This document shows, in pieces, positions 51,552 to 59,925 of a stretch of 64,000 nucleotides of DNA. Under the pieces are notes generated by a model. It had not been told where the DNA came from, searched no databases, and saw only the letters and a program-made list of their open reading frames with translations. A program made the translations under genes and the position numbers. Source of the stretch: Tabrizicola_A aquatica (GTDB lineage Bacteria; Pseudomonadota; Alphaproteobacteria; Rhodobacterales; Rhodobacteraceae); assembly GCA_965194375.1 (NCBI GenBank), contig OZ239428.1; one strand, written 5' to 3'. The stretch's first letter is position 1. Each line of letters begins with the position of its first letter.

Positions 51552-52333
51552 CGCAGGCGGTCCATCAACCGGCCAATCCCGCCGGGCACCACCAGAATGG
51601 TCACGGCAAAGCCCGCGGCAAAGCCTGCGAGATCGGCCACGAAACCGAGCCTGCCCTCCACCCAAATTACGCCATCGTCACTGAAACCTTTCAAAAAATG
51701 CTGACTGGCGAGATCAAGGTTCCCGTCCACTAGAAGTCCAACCCAAGTCGATACCCAATCCAACGGGCCGCCCGTCAAGACACCAAAGAGAAGCTGCGCG
51801 GCCAGAAGAAAGCCGATCATCGTGAAGGCGCGGTATTCGCTTCCCGATCCGGCCAACCGCAGCCACATGAGGTAGGTGAAGGCCCCTACCAACCCGTAAT
51901 CGCCGGGATAGGCCCCAAACAGCGGCTGCGGCCCGGCCCAAAGGCCATAGGCGAAGGCCCCGGCAATCGTGGCGGCAAGAAACACCGCCAGAACCGCCCA
52001 AAAGCGCAAAACCTCGCCCACAAACTTGCCCAGCGCCAGAAGGATGACCACGGCAAAGACCGTATGGGTCAGGTTGCCATGCACAAAGGCATAGCCGACA
52101 AACCGCGCCAGATGCTCGGGCGGGAACTGGCCCAAGGACAGCATCTCACGCCAGAGGTCGGGCACAAAGGCCAGCCGGGTGATGGCATCGATCCGCCAGC
52201 CCACCGCCTCGGGGCCGCCTGCGACGCCGGACGCCCCCAGCTGCAGCACAATCTCCATCGCGATCATCGGCAGGGCCAAGGCCCAAACCGCGGGCGGCAA
52301 GGGGTTCAGCGGGGCGGCGGTGTGATCTTGCAT
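51542..52333 (-). CDS. Rhomboid-like membrane protein, probably not a protease
   Basis: 263 residues with about six helices. The loop-1-like FVHGNLTHTVF (84-93) is like the HG motif of rhomboids. Where active members have GxSG, this protein has PGDYGLVGAF (143-152) without Ser, and where the catalytic His is expected (AHLGG) there is ADLAG (Asp234). Both catalytic residues therefore seem to be missing. It could work like iRhoms or derlins, by binding membrane clients. Its last ten bases overlap murJ. Confidence 0.75.
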   Translation of the reverse strand: MQDHTAAPLNPLPPAVWALALPMIAMEIVLQLGASGVAGGPEAVGWRIDAITRLAFVPDLWREMLSLGQFPPEHLARFVGYAFVHGNLTHTVFAVVILLALGKFVGEVLRFWAVLAVFLAATIAGAFAYGLWAGPQPLFGAYPGDYGLVGAFTYLMWLRLAGSGSEYRAFTMIGFLLAAQLLFGVLTGGPLDWVSTWVGLLVDGNLDLASQHFLKGFSDDGVIWVEGRLGFVADLAGFAAGFAVTILVVPGGIGRLMDRLRQR

Positions 52334-52415
52334 GCAACTCTCCTCGGGGCTTCATTGACGCCCCTGCCCCACAGCGATAAGCCGATGCGGCACAACATTC
52401 CAGATGGAGTTCCCG

Positions 52416-53459
52416 ATGTCCGAGCCGGTCCAAACGCCTCAGACCCAATTCAAGCCCCGGATTTTCTCGGGCATCCAGCCTTCGGGCGGGTTGACCCTTG
52501 GCAATTACCTTGGCGCGCTGAAACGCTTTGTCGAAAAGCAGGATGAAGGGATCGAGACGATCTATTGTCTTGTCGATCTGCATGCGATCACCGTCTGGCA
52601 AGACCCGGAAAAGCTGCGCCAGCAAACCCGCGAAGGGGCTGCGGCCTTTATCGCGGCGGGGATTGATCCGGCACGCTCGGTGCTCTTCAACCAAAGCCAA
52701 GTGACGGCCCATGCGGAACTCGCGTGGATTTTCAACTGCGTGGCGCGCATGGGCTGGATGGGGCGCATGACCCAGTGGAAGGACAAGGCGGGCAAAAACG
52801 CCGAAGCGGCATCCTTGGGCCTTTTCGCCTATCCCGCCCTGATGGCCGCCGACATTCTGGCCTATCATGCCACCATGGTCCCGGTGGGCGAGGATCAAAA
52901 GCAGCATCTGGAACTGACCCGCGACATCGCGATCAAGTTCAACAATGACTTCAAGGTGGATTTCTTCCCGGTGGTCGATCCCTTGATCGAAGGGGCAGCA
53001 ACCCGCGTGATGTCCCTGCGCGATGGCACCAAGAAGATGTCGAAATCCGACCCTTCCGATCAAAGCCGCATCAACCTGACCGATGATGCCGACCAGATCG
53101 CCGCCAAGATCCGCAAGGCCAAGACCGACCCCGAGCCTTTGCCTGACACGGTAGAAGGGCTGAAAGACCGCCCCGATGCGCGCAATCTGGTGAACATCTA
53201 TGCCGCCTTGGCCGGGCATACCGTGGATCAGGTGATCGCCGATTTCGCAGGTGCGCAGTTTGGCACCTTCAAGCCCGCGCTGGCCGATCTGGCCGTGGCA
53301 AAGCTTGCCCCCATCACCACCGAGATGAACCGGTTGATGAAGGACCCCGCCGAGATTGACCGCATTTTGGGCCAAGGGGCCGAGCGCGCCGAGGCGATTG
53401 CGCGGCCGATCGTCGATCAGGTCTATGACATCGTGGGAATGATCCGGTCGCGGCGCTAA
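52416..53459 (+). CDS. trpS: Tryptophanyl-tRNA synthetase
   Basis: 347 residues. The HIGH-like motif is in PSGGLTLGNYLGAL, and the KMSKS loop is KKMSKSDPSD; QFLDHLH-type contacts are replaced by FSGIQPSGG as in other class Ic TrpRS. ATG 52416 is preferred over ATG 52404 since GGAG lies six bases upstream. The gene is followed by a strong terminator (53532-53564). Confidence 0.97.
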   Translation: MSEPVQTPQTQFKPRIFSGIQPSGGLTLGNYLGALKRFVEKQDEGIETIYCLVDLHAITVWQDPEKLRQQTREGAAAFIAAGIDPARSVLFNQSQVTAHAELAWIFNCVARMGWMGRMTQWKDKAGKNAEAASLGLFAYPALMAADILAYHATMVPVGEDQKQHLELTRDIAIKFNNDFKVDFFPVVDPLIEGAATRVMSLRDGTKKMSKSDPSDQSRINLTDDADQIAAKIRKAKTDPEPLPDTVEGLKDRPDARNLVNIYAALAGHTVDQVIADFAGAQFGTFKPALADLAVAKLAPITTEMNRLMKDPAEIDRILGQGAERAEAIARPIVDQVYDIVGMIRSRR

Positions 53460-53531
53460 AGCGTCACGGAATCGATTCATTCTCCCGTCATAATCGCGGC
53501 TGAGGCTCCCCGGCCTCGTCTTCTGCCTATC

Positions 53532-53564
53532 GCGTCGCCGTTCCCCAGCGGCGACGCTTTTTTT
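53532..53564 (+). terminator. Rho-independent terminator after trpS
   Basis: GCGTCGCCG (53532-53540) pairs perfectly with CGGCGACGC (53549-53557) across an 8-nt loop, followed by seven T. It is 72 nt after the trpS stop. The transcript between may also be a short RNA. Confidence 0.92.
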
Positions 53565-53593
53565 CACACGGACCCGCGCCTTCGCCGCCCCGG

Positions 53594-53647
53594 CTTTCAT
53601 CTTGGCAAAAATACTCCGGGGGTGCGGGGGCTGGCCCCCGCTTCGAC
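53594..53647 (+). repeat. GC-rich intergenic repeat, copy 7
   Basis: TTTCATCTTGGCAAAAATAC then CTCCGGGGGTGC and the hairpin GGGGGCTGGCCCCC. It is downstream of the trpS terminator and upstream of the aminotransferase gene. Confidence 0.72.
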
Positions 53648-53711
53648 ATCGGCCCCCCTTTCCCTTGCCCGCCCATCCTGATTAACTCCGCCGAAATTCG
53701 GGAGGACCACC

Positions 53712-54575
53712 ATGGCATCGGGCACCAATATCCGCACCTTTTTCGAGGGCAAATGGCATGAGGGCAATATTCCCGTCATGCGCGCGGCCGATCATGGGTC
53801 GTGGCTTGGATCGACCGTGTTTGACGGCGCGCGCTCCTTTGATGGCATGGTGCCCGATCTTGCGCTGCATTGCGCGCGGGTGAACCGGTCGGCCGAGGCG
53901 ATGCTGATGACGCCCACCCATGCCGCGCAGGACATCGAAGGCATTGTGCGCGATGGGCTGAAATCCTATCGCGCCGATCAGGCGCTTTACATCCGCCCGA
54001 TGTATTGGGGGATCGAAGACGACGGTTATGGCCTTGGGCCGCACCGCGATTACACGGGCTTTGCGGTCTGTCTGGAAGAGATTCCGATGTCCGCGCCCGA
54101 AAATTCGGTGACGCTGACCACCACCTCGTTCCGTCGCCCCGTGTTGGCCGACAACGTCTGCAACGCCAAGGCGGGCTGCCTGTACCCCAACAATTACCGC
54201 ATGATCGCCGAGGCCCGCAAAAAGGGCTTTTCCAACGCCCTTGTCGCCGATGCGATTGGCAATGTGGCCGAAAGTGCCACGGCGAACGTGTTCATCGTCA
54301 AGGATGGCGTGGCCTTTACCCCGATCGCCAATGGCACCTTCCTCGCCGGGATCACCCGGTCGCGCCACATCGCCAATCTGCGCGCCGATGGGGTGGAGGT
54401 GGTGGAAAAGATCATCAGCTTTGACGAGGTGCACGCCGCGGATGAGGTGTTCCTCACCGGCAACTTCAACAAGGTCACCCGCGTCACCCGCTTTGACGAC
54501 ACGCATTACAAATCGCACGCCATGGCGACCCGCGCGCGGGCGATTTATTGGGATTGGGCGGCCTCGCATCGCTAA
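53712..54575 (+). CDS. ilvE: Branched-chain amino acid aminotransferase-like (class IV)
   Basis: 287 residues of the class IV PLP fold. The PLP Lys lies in CNAKAGCLYPNNY (a variant of the usual SxxK region), and VADAIGNVAESATANVFIV is the typical cofactor-phosphate segment. The class IV family also includes D-amino-acid aminotransferases and aminodeoxychorismate lyase; the branched-chain reading is supported by length and by similar Rhodobacterales genes, but is less certain. Shine-Dalgarno GGGAGG precedes the start. Confidence 0.82.
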   Translation: MASGTNIRTFFEGKWHEGNIPVMRAADHGSWLGSTVFDGARSFDGMVPDLALHCARVNRSAEAMLMTPTHAAQDIEGIVRDGLKSYRADQALYIRPMYWGIEDDGYGLGPHRDYTGFAVCLEEIPMSAPENSVTLTTTSFRRPVLADNVCNAKAGCLYPNNYRMIAEARKKGFSNALVADAIGNVAESATANVFIVKDGVAFTPIANGTFLAGITRSRHIANLRADGVEVVEKIISFDEVHAADEVFLTGNFNKVTRVTRFDDTHYKSHAMATRARAIYWDWAASHR

Positions 54576-54640
54576 GCTGATCGCAAAGGCTTGCGCCGAC
54601 GCGCCCCTTCCGGCAATACTCGACTGGAAGGGGAGAGATT

Positions 54641-55096
54641 ATGCGCAAGTTCCTTGTGGTCCTCGACGACAGCCGCGAATGTCTGAATGCCATGCGCTTT
54701 GCCGCGCTGCGCGCTGCCCATACCGGCGGCGGGGTGCAGATTTTGTCGATCATCCGGCCTGAAGAGTTTCAGGGCTGGATTGGGGTCGCAGACCTCATGC
54801 GCGCCGAGGCGCGCGAGCGGATCGAGGCGCATTTTCAGGTCTTTGCCAAATGGATGCGCGACAAGAAGGGGGTGAACCCCGAGCTTGTGATCCGCGAAGG
54901 TGACCCGGCGACCGAGATTTTGGCGCAGGTGCGCGAGGATCCCGAGATTGGCGTGCTGGTTCTGGGCGCAGGCACGGACAAATCAGGCCCTGGCCCGCTG
55001 GTCACGCAAATGTCGCGCAATTCGGGCAACTTGCCGATCCCGATCACCATTGTTCCGGGCGAGATGAGCAAGGAACGGCTGGAAAGCATCACCTAA
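54641..55096 (+). CDS. Universal stress protein (UspA family)
   Basis: 151 residues. LVVLDDSRECLNAMRFA is the N-terminal strand-loop of the UspA fold; LVLGAGTDKSGPGPLV is near the ATP-binding GxxGxGG-type loop, with differences that leave ATP binding uncertain. GGGGAGAG lies before the ATG. A monocistronic stress-response gene is likely. Confidence 0.85.
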   Translation: MRKFLVVLDDSRECLNAMRFAALRAAHTGGGVQILSIIRPEEFQGWIGVADLMRAEARERIEAHFQVFAKWMRDKKGVNPELVIREGDPATEILAQVREDPEIGVLVLGAGTDKSGPGPLVTQMSRNSGNLPIPITIVPGEMSKERLESIT

Positions 55097-55210
55097 GGCC
55101 GCCTGACCGCCATGCCGGGCGCGCATGCTGCGGGCGCAAAAGAATCAATGCTGCAATGCAGAAAATAACGTAGGGTCTGTACTGAGGGGGGATCATAGAA
55201 GGACGTCGCC

Positions 55211-55390
55211 ATGACTCTTCATCCCCGTAGCCTGCCCAGCACCGCACCGCCAAAAGCCTTTGAGATTCCGGGTTTGGCCTATTACTCGGCCCCTCCCGTC
55301 CCAGCGACCACGCATCTCAGCCCGCCTGCACAAAGCGCAGCGGCCGAGGTGTTGGACGCGATGTATGGCTATTACAGCCCACAGGATTGA
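55211..55390 (+). CDS. Small hypothetical protein (59 aa)
   Basis: An ORF of 59 codons beginning MTLHPRSLPSTAPPK and ending EVLDAMYGYYSPQD, with GAAGGAC seven nt upstream of its ATG. It has no signal peptide or membrane helix; it is Pro/Ala-rich with a short Tyr-rich tail. It lies alone in the 394-bp gap between uspA and the Nfu gene. I infer it is coding from the codon pattern (frequent G/C at third positions) and the ribosome site. I know no function. Confidence 0.55.
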   Translation: MTLHPRSLPSTAPPKAFEIPGLAYYSAPPVPATTHLSPPAQSAAAEVLDAMYGYYSPQD

Positions 55391-55490
55391 TCGGCCAATG
55401 CCGGTGCCAAGCTGGGCCAACCCGCCGGGCGAACCTTGACTCTTGCCCCCCTCGGGCGCATATCCGACTTGAACTGTCGGAGATACGCAG

Positions 55491-56048
55491 ATGTTCATCC
55501 AGACCGAATCCACGCCGAACCCGGCGACGCTGAAATTCCTGCCCGGCCAGACCGTGTTGGAGATGGGCACCGCCGATTTCCCGAGCTCTGAGACGGCGGG
55601 CAAATCGCCTTTGGCCGCCCGCATCTTTGCGGTGGCAGGGGTGACGGGCGTGTTCTTTGGCACCGATTTCGTAACGGTGACTAAGGCCGAGGCGGTGGAT
55701 TGGGGCCATATCAAGCCCGCGATCTTGGGCGCGATCATGGAGCATTACCAGTCCGGCGCCCCGGTGATTGAGGGCGAGCAGGCCGCCGCGCATCAGGCGC
55801 ATGACGGACCGGACAGCGACATCGTGCGCCAGATCAAGGAACTGCTGGACACCCGCGTGCGCCCGGCTGTGGCCCAAGATGGCGGCGACATCACCTTCCA
55901 CGGCTTTGACCGGGGGATCGTCTATCTGCATATGAAGGGCGCCTGCGCGGGCTGCCCGTCTTCGACCCTGACGCTGAAGATGGGGATCGAGAACCTCTTG
56001 CGCCACTATATCCCCGAAGTCACCGAGGTGCGCCCGGTTGCGGCCTAA
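55491..56048 (+). CDS. nfuA: Nfu-type iron-sulfur carrier protein
   Basis: 185 residues: an N-terminal Nfu_N/scaffold domain (MFIQTESTPNPATLKFLPG, 1-19) and a C-terminal NifU-like domain (about 108-180) with the Fe-S binding CAGC (Cys152 and Cys155). It carries 4Fe-4S clusters to target enzymes. Ahead of it is GGAGA. It is just upstream of tsaB, which begins four bases after it. Confidence 0.95.
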   Translation: MFIQTESTPNPATLKFLPGQTVLEMGTADFPSSETAGKSPLAARIFAVAGVTGVFFGTDFVTVTKAEAVDWGHIKPAILGAIMEHYQSGAPVIEGEQAAAHQAHDGPDSDIVRQIKELLDTRVRPAVAQDGGDITFHGFDRGIVYLHMKGACAGCPSSTLTLKMGIENLLRHYIPEVTEVRPVAA

Positions 56049-56052
56049 AGCT

Positions 56053-56670
56053 ATGGCTGAGACGGTTTTGGCCTTTGACACATCGGCGGCGCATTGCGCC
56101 GCCGCTTTGCTTTTGCCGGATGGCCGGGTGCTGACCCGGCTGGAGCCGATGGAAAAGGGTCAGGCCGAGCGGCTGATGCCGCTGCTCGAGGAGCTGTTGC
56201 GCGAGGCGGGCTTGGGCTGGTCGGACCTCACGCGGTTGGCTGTCGGCACCGGGCCGGGGAATTTCACCGGGGTGCGGATTGCGGTCGCTGCTGCGCGGGG
56301 GTTGGCCTTGGGGCTTGGGATTCCGGCGATTGGAATCACCCGGCTTGAGGCCTTGGCCTTTGGCCTGCCGCGCCCGATTACGGTGGTCGAAGATGCCAGG
56401 CGCGGTGAGGTTTATGTCCAGGCCTTTGGCACTGAGACGTCTGATGCGCTGTTGCTGGACGGCTCGGATCTGGCGCATGTGGTGGAGACGGCGCATGTCA
56501 CCGGAAACGCTGCAGCGCCTGCTGCCCTGCCCCCGGCCATGCCCTTGGCCGAGGCGATGGCGCACCTTGCAGTCGCCCGTGATCTGCCCCAGCCGCGCCC
56601 GGCGCCGTTTTACCTGCGCGGGGCCGATGCCGCCCCGCCCTCTGACCCGCCCCCGGTCATCTTGCCATGA
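56053..56670 (+). CDS. tsaB: tRNA threonylcarbamoyladenosine synthesis protein TsaB
   Basis: 205 residues. LAFDTSAAHCAAALL and GTGPGNFTGVRIAVAAARGLALGLG mark the ASKHA fold of TsaB/YeaZ, partner of TsaD in making t6A37 in tRNA. ATG 56053 is used; the longer frame adds only residues overlapping the Nfu stop. The end overlaps rimI by four bases, a common pairing. Confidence 0.93.
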   Translation: MAETVLAFDTSAAHCAAALLLPDGRVLTRLEPMEKGQAERLMPLLEELLREAGLGWSDLTRLAVGTGPGNFTGVRIAVAAARGLALGLGIPAIGITRLEALAFGLPRPITVVEDARRGEVYVQAFGTETSDALLLDGSDLAHVVETAHVTGNAAAPAALPPAMPLAEAMAHLAVARDLPQPRPAPFYLRGADAAPPSDPPPVILP

Positions 56671-57080
56671 CCCCGGCCGAGATGGCGGCGCTGCATGCGC
56701 GTTCCTTTACCACCCCGCGCCCATGGTCTGAGGCAGAGATCACCGACCTTTTGGCCAGCCCGCTGGTCTTTGCGCTGACCCGGCCCGGGGCCTTTTTGCT
56801 GGGCCGCGTGGTGGCGGGTGAGGCGGAGTTGTTGACCATCGCCGTGCATCCCGATCAGCGCCGCGCGGGGCTGGGGGGGGCGCTTGTGGGAGCCTTTCTG
56901 ACAGAGGCGATTGCGCGCGGAGGCGAATCGGCCTTTCTGGAGGTGGCGGAAGGCAATGCCGCCGCCCGTGCGCTTTATGCCGCCTGCGGCTTTGCCCCTG
57001 CCGGGCGGCGGCGGGGCTATTACCACCGACCCGATGGCGCGTCCGAAGATGCGCTGATCTTGGTCAGATCCTTAATGTAA
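56667..57080 (+). CDS. rimI: GNAT N-acetyltransferase, RimI-like
   Basis: 137 residues. The acetyl-CoA loop is VHPDQRRAGLGGALVGAF (about 55-72), with NAAARALYAACGFAPAGRRRGYY at the C-terminus, matching RimI, which acetylates the N-terminal Ala of ribosomal protein S18. The tsaB-rimI order supports the name. Confidence 0.9.
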   Translation: MTPAEMAALHARSFTTPRPWSEAEITDLLASPLVFALTRPGAFLLGRVVAGEAELLTIAVHPDQRRAGLGGALVGAFLTEAIARGGESAFLEVAEGNAAARALYAACGFAPAGRRRGYYHRPDGASEDALILVRSLM

Positions 57081-57097
57081 CCAATGTAATACCAATT

Positions 57098-57118
57098 GTC
57101 AGCCAAATGGTCAGCCAA
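57098..57118 (+). repeat. Direct repeat GTCAGCCAA before the nucleoside transporter
   Basis: GTCAGCCAA occurs at 57098-57106 and 57110-57118 (period 12). More CCAA(T) elements surround it (57081-57120). It lies about 150 nt before the binding-protein start, as a regulatory region would. Confidence 0.35.
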
Positions 57119-57160
57119 TCGGCGAAACCCGGCGTCACTTCGGCGGCTCACAGATTCCTG

Positions 57161-57190
57161 TTGACCCTTTGCGCGGCTTTCGACCTAAAC
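57161..57190 (+). promoter_or_regulatory. Possible promoter of the nucleoside ABC operon
   Basis: TTGACC (57161-57166) and CTAAAC (57185-57190) with an 18-nt spacer. The -10 is weak, and the 5' leader would be about 70 nt long. Confidence 0.3.
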
Positions 57191-57265
57191 TGTTGGCAAT
57201 CCTCTTGTACAAGGCCGCTGCGGCCACGACAGAGGGCAACACGAATGGTAACCGGGAGAACATCC

Positions 57266-58261
57266 ATGACCCTTATGAAACACTTGCTTGGCGCTGCCGC
57301 GACCTTGGCCCTGACCGCAGGCGTTGCCTCGGCAGAGCCGGCGATCATTTTCGACCTTGGCGGCAAGTTCGACAAATCCTTTAACGAGGCCGCTTTCAAC
57401 GGCGCTGAGCGTTGGAAAGCCGAAACCGGCGGCACCTACAAAGAGCTGGAAATGCAGGACGAAGCCCAGCGCGAACAGGCGCTGCGTCGTCTGGCCGAAG
57501 CCGGTTCGAACCCCGTTGTCATGACCGGCTTTGCCTTTGGCGACGTGCTGGCCAAAGTGGCCCCGGATTTCCCGGACACCAAGTTTGCGATCATCGACAT
57601 GGTCGTGGATCAGCCGAACGTCAAATCGGTGGTCTTCAACGAGCATGAAGGCTCGTATCTGGTTGGCATGATGGCGGCCTTGGCGTCGAAGTCGGGCACC
57701 GTTGGCTTTATCGGCGGCATGGACATCCCGCTGATCCGCAAGTTCGGCTGCGGCTATGCGCAGGGCGTCAAGGCTGTGAACCCCGATGCGACCGTGGTTC
57801 TGAACATGACCGGCACCACCCCCACAGCGTGGAATGACCCGGTGAAGGGCGCGGAACTGGCCAAGGCTCAGAAGGCCCAAGGCGCAGACGTGATCTATGC
57901 GGCCGCAGGCGGCACCGGCATTGGTGTTCTGCAAACCGCTGCCGACGAAGGCATCCTGTCGATCGGCGTGGACAGCAACCAAAACTACATGCACCCCGGC
58001 AAGGTTCTGACCTCGATGCTGAAGCGCGTGGACAACGCTGTGTATGAGGCCTTCAAAGAAGGCGAAGCACTGACCCCCGGCTTCAACGTCATGGGTCTGG
58101 CCAATGACGGCGTCGGCTATGCGATGGACGAAAACAACGCGGCGCTTGTGACCCCTGAGATGCAGGCCGCCGTTGATGCCGCCGCCGCTCAGATCAAATC
58201 GGGTGAGTTGGTCGTTCACGACTATATGTCGGACAACACCTGCCCGGCTGCCACGTTCTAA
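57266..58261 (+). CDS. BMP-family nucleoside ABC transporter substrate-binding protein
   Basis: 331 residues with a signal peptide (cleavage near ASA-EP, residue 23). AIIFDLGGKFDKSFNEAAFNGAERW is the opening of the BMP/Med family (PnrA, BmpD-like). These bind purine nucleosides. ATG 57266 with GGGAGA upstream is preferred; the frame extends upstream without a signal peptide. It is followed by a hairpin and then the ATPase and permease genes. Confidence 0.92.
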   Translation: MTLMKHLLGAAATLALTAGVASAEPAIIFDLGGKFDKSFNEAAFNGAERWKAETGGTYKELEMQDEAQREQALRRLAEAGSNPVVMTGFAFGDVLAKVAPDFPDTKFAIIDMVVDQPNVKSVVFNEHEGSYLVGMMAALASKSGTVGFIGGMDIPLIRKFGCGYAQGVKAVNPDATVVLNMTGTTPTAWNDPVKGAELAKAQKAQGADVIYAAAGGTGIGVLQTAADEGILSIGVDSNQNYMHPGKVLTSMLKRVDNAVYEAFKEGEALTPGFNVMGLANDGVGYAMDENNAALVTPEMQAAVDAAAAQIKSGELVVHDYMSDNTCPAATF

Positions 58262-58280
58262 GAACGTCTGACTTGCATCC

Positions 58281-58310
58281 GTGCCGCGCCTGACCCATCA
58301 GGCGCGGCAC
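58281..58310 (+). terminator. Intercistronic hairpin after the binding-protein gene
   Basis: A perfect 13-bp stem (GTGCCGCGCCTGA at 58281 and TCAGGCGCGGCAC at 58298) with a 4-nt loop, followed by ATTTTA. It probably stops or protects most transcripts at the binding-protein gene, giving more of it than of the membrane parts. Confidence 0.8.
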
Positions 58311-58386
58311 ATTTTACCAAGGGCCAGTTACCGAAGCCGCGCCACAGCGGACGGGCCTTGCTTTTCCACACGGGGGAGAGATGCGC

Positions 58387-59925
58387 ATGGGCGACGCCCA
58401 ATACGCGATTGAGCTGAAGGGCATTTCCAAAGCCTTCGGTCCGGTTCAGGCCAACAAAGACATCAACATTGCCGTGCCGAAAGGCACCATTCACGGCATC
58501 ATCGGCGAAAACGGCGCGGGCAAGTCGACGCTGATGTCGATTCTGTATGGCTTTTACAAAGCCGATGCGGGCCAGATCTTTGTGGATGGCAAATTGACCA
58601 CCATTCCTGACAGCCAGAGCGCCATTCGCGCCGGTATTGGCATGGTGTTCCAGCATTTCAAGCTGGTGCAGAATTTTACCGTGCTGGAGAACGTGATCCT
58701 GGGGGCCGAGGATGGCCCGATGCTGAACACCTCCTTGTCGCGGGCGCGGAAAGTGCTGGCGGATCTGGCGCGGGAATATGAGTTGGACGTCGATCCGGAT
58801 GCCTTGATCGAAGATCTGTCGGTGGGCCACCAGCAGCGGGTGGAGATCCTGAAGGCGCTGTATCGCCAAGCCGATATCCTGATTTTGGACGAGCCGACCG
58901 GGGTTTTGACCCCGGATGAGGCGGACCATCTGTTTCGCATTCTGAAAGGGCTGAAAGATCAGGGCAAGACCGTGATCCTGATCACCCACAAGCTGCGCGA
59001 GATCATGGAGGCGACCGACAATGTCAGCGTCATGCGGCGCGGCACCATGGTGGCCACGGTCAAGACCGCCGAGACCAGCCCGGAGGCGCTGGCCGAGTTG
59101 ATGGTGGGCCGCAAGGTGCTTTTGGAGGTGGCGAAGGCCCCGGCCACGCCCGGCGAGGTGGTTCTGTCGGTGCAAAACCTGCGCGTGAAGGACGATCACG
59201 GGGTGGAGCGGCTGAAAGGCATCAGCTTTGACATCCGCGCCGGGGAAATCCTTGGCATTGCCGGGGTGGCAGGCAATGGGCAGTCTGAGCTTTTGGCCGC
59301 CCTTGGCGGGATGGCGCGGGCCACTGGGCGCATCACCATGAAGGGGGCCGACTTGCCGCTGTCGGGCAAGGGCGCTGACGGCCAGTCGCGCCGCGCGGCG
59401 GGCATTGCCCATGTGCCGGAGGACCGCCACCACCACGGGCTGATCTTGGATTTCGCGGCCTGGGAAAATGTGGCCTTGGGCTATCACAACGACCCGGCCT
59501 ATCAGAAGAACGCGCTCTTCATGGACAATGCCGCGCTGATTGCCGACACCGAGCGGAAGATGGCCACCTTCGACGTGCGCCCGCCGATCCCGTCCTTGCC
59601 CGCCAAGTCCTTTTCGGGGGGCAACCAGCAAAAGATCGTGGTCGCCCGCGAGATGGAGCGCAAGCCCGCGCTGTTGCTGATCGGCCAGCCGACGCGGGGG
59701 GTGGACATTGGGGCGATTGAATTCATCCACCAACAGATCGTCGCTTTGCGCGATGCGGGGACGGCGGTGCTGTTGGTGTCGGTGGAGCTGGATGAAATCA
59801 TGAGCCTGTCCGACCGGATTGCGGTGATGTTTGACGGCCAGATCATGGGCCTGCGCGACCCGGCCCAGACCAATGAACGCGAGTTGGGCCTCTTGATGGC
59901 CGGCATGAACGGGGAGGCCGCCTGA
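58387..59925 (+). CDS. Nucleoside ABC transporter ATP-binding protein (two NBDs)
   Basis: 512 residues with two nucleotide-binding domains. The first has GENGAGKST and LSVGHQQRVEILK; the second has a degenerate Walker A (GVAGNGQSELL) and signature FSGGNQQKIVV, as in sugar/nucleoside transporters of the RbsA/YufO type. ATG 58387 is preferred over ATG 58381, since the GGAG would otherwise be too close. It shares one base with the permease gene. Confidence 0.92.
   Translation: MGDAQYAIELKGISKAFGPVQANKDINIAVPKGTIHGIIGENGAGKSTLMSILYGFYKADAGQIFVDGKLTTIPDSQSAIRAGIGMVFQHFKLVQNFTVLENVILGAEDGPMLNTSLSRARKVLADLAREYELDVDPDALIEDLSVGHQQRVEILKALYRQADILILDEPTGVLTPDEADHLFRILKGLKDQGKTVILITHKLREIMEATDNVSVMRRGTMVATVKTAETSPEALAELMVGRKVLLEVAKAPATPGEVVLSVQNLRVKDDHGVERLKGISFDIRAGEILGIAGVAGNGQSELLAALGGMARATGRITMKGADLPLSGKGADGQSRRAAGIAHVPEDRHHHGLILDFAAWENVALGYHNDPAYQKNALFMDNAALIADTERKMATFDVRPPIPSLPAKSFSGGNQQKIVVAREMERKPALLLIGQPTRGVDIGAIEFIHQQIVALRDAGTAVLLVSVELDEIMSLSDRIAVMFDGQIMGLRDPAQTNERELGLLMAGMNGEAA

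Noticed and set aside
57107..57265. An N-terminal extension of the BMP binding protein
   Set aside because: The extension lacks a signal peptide at its own start and runs through the promoter region; ATG 57266 gives a proper signal peptide with a ribosome site.
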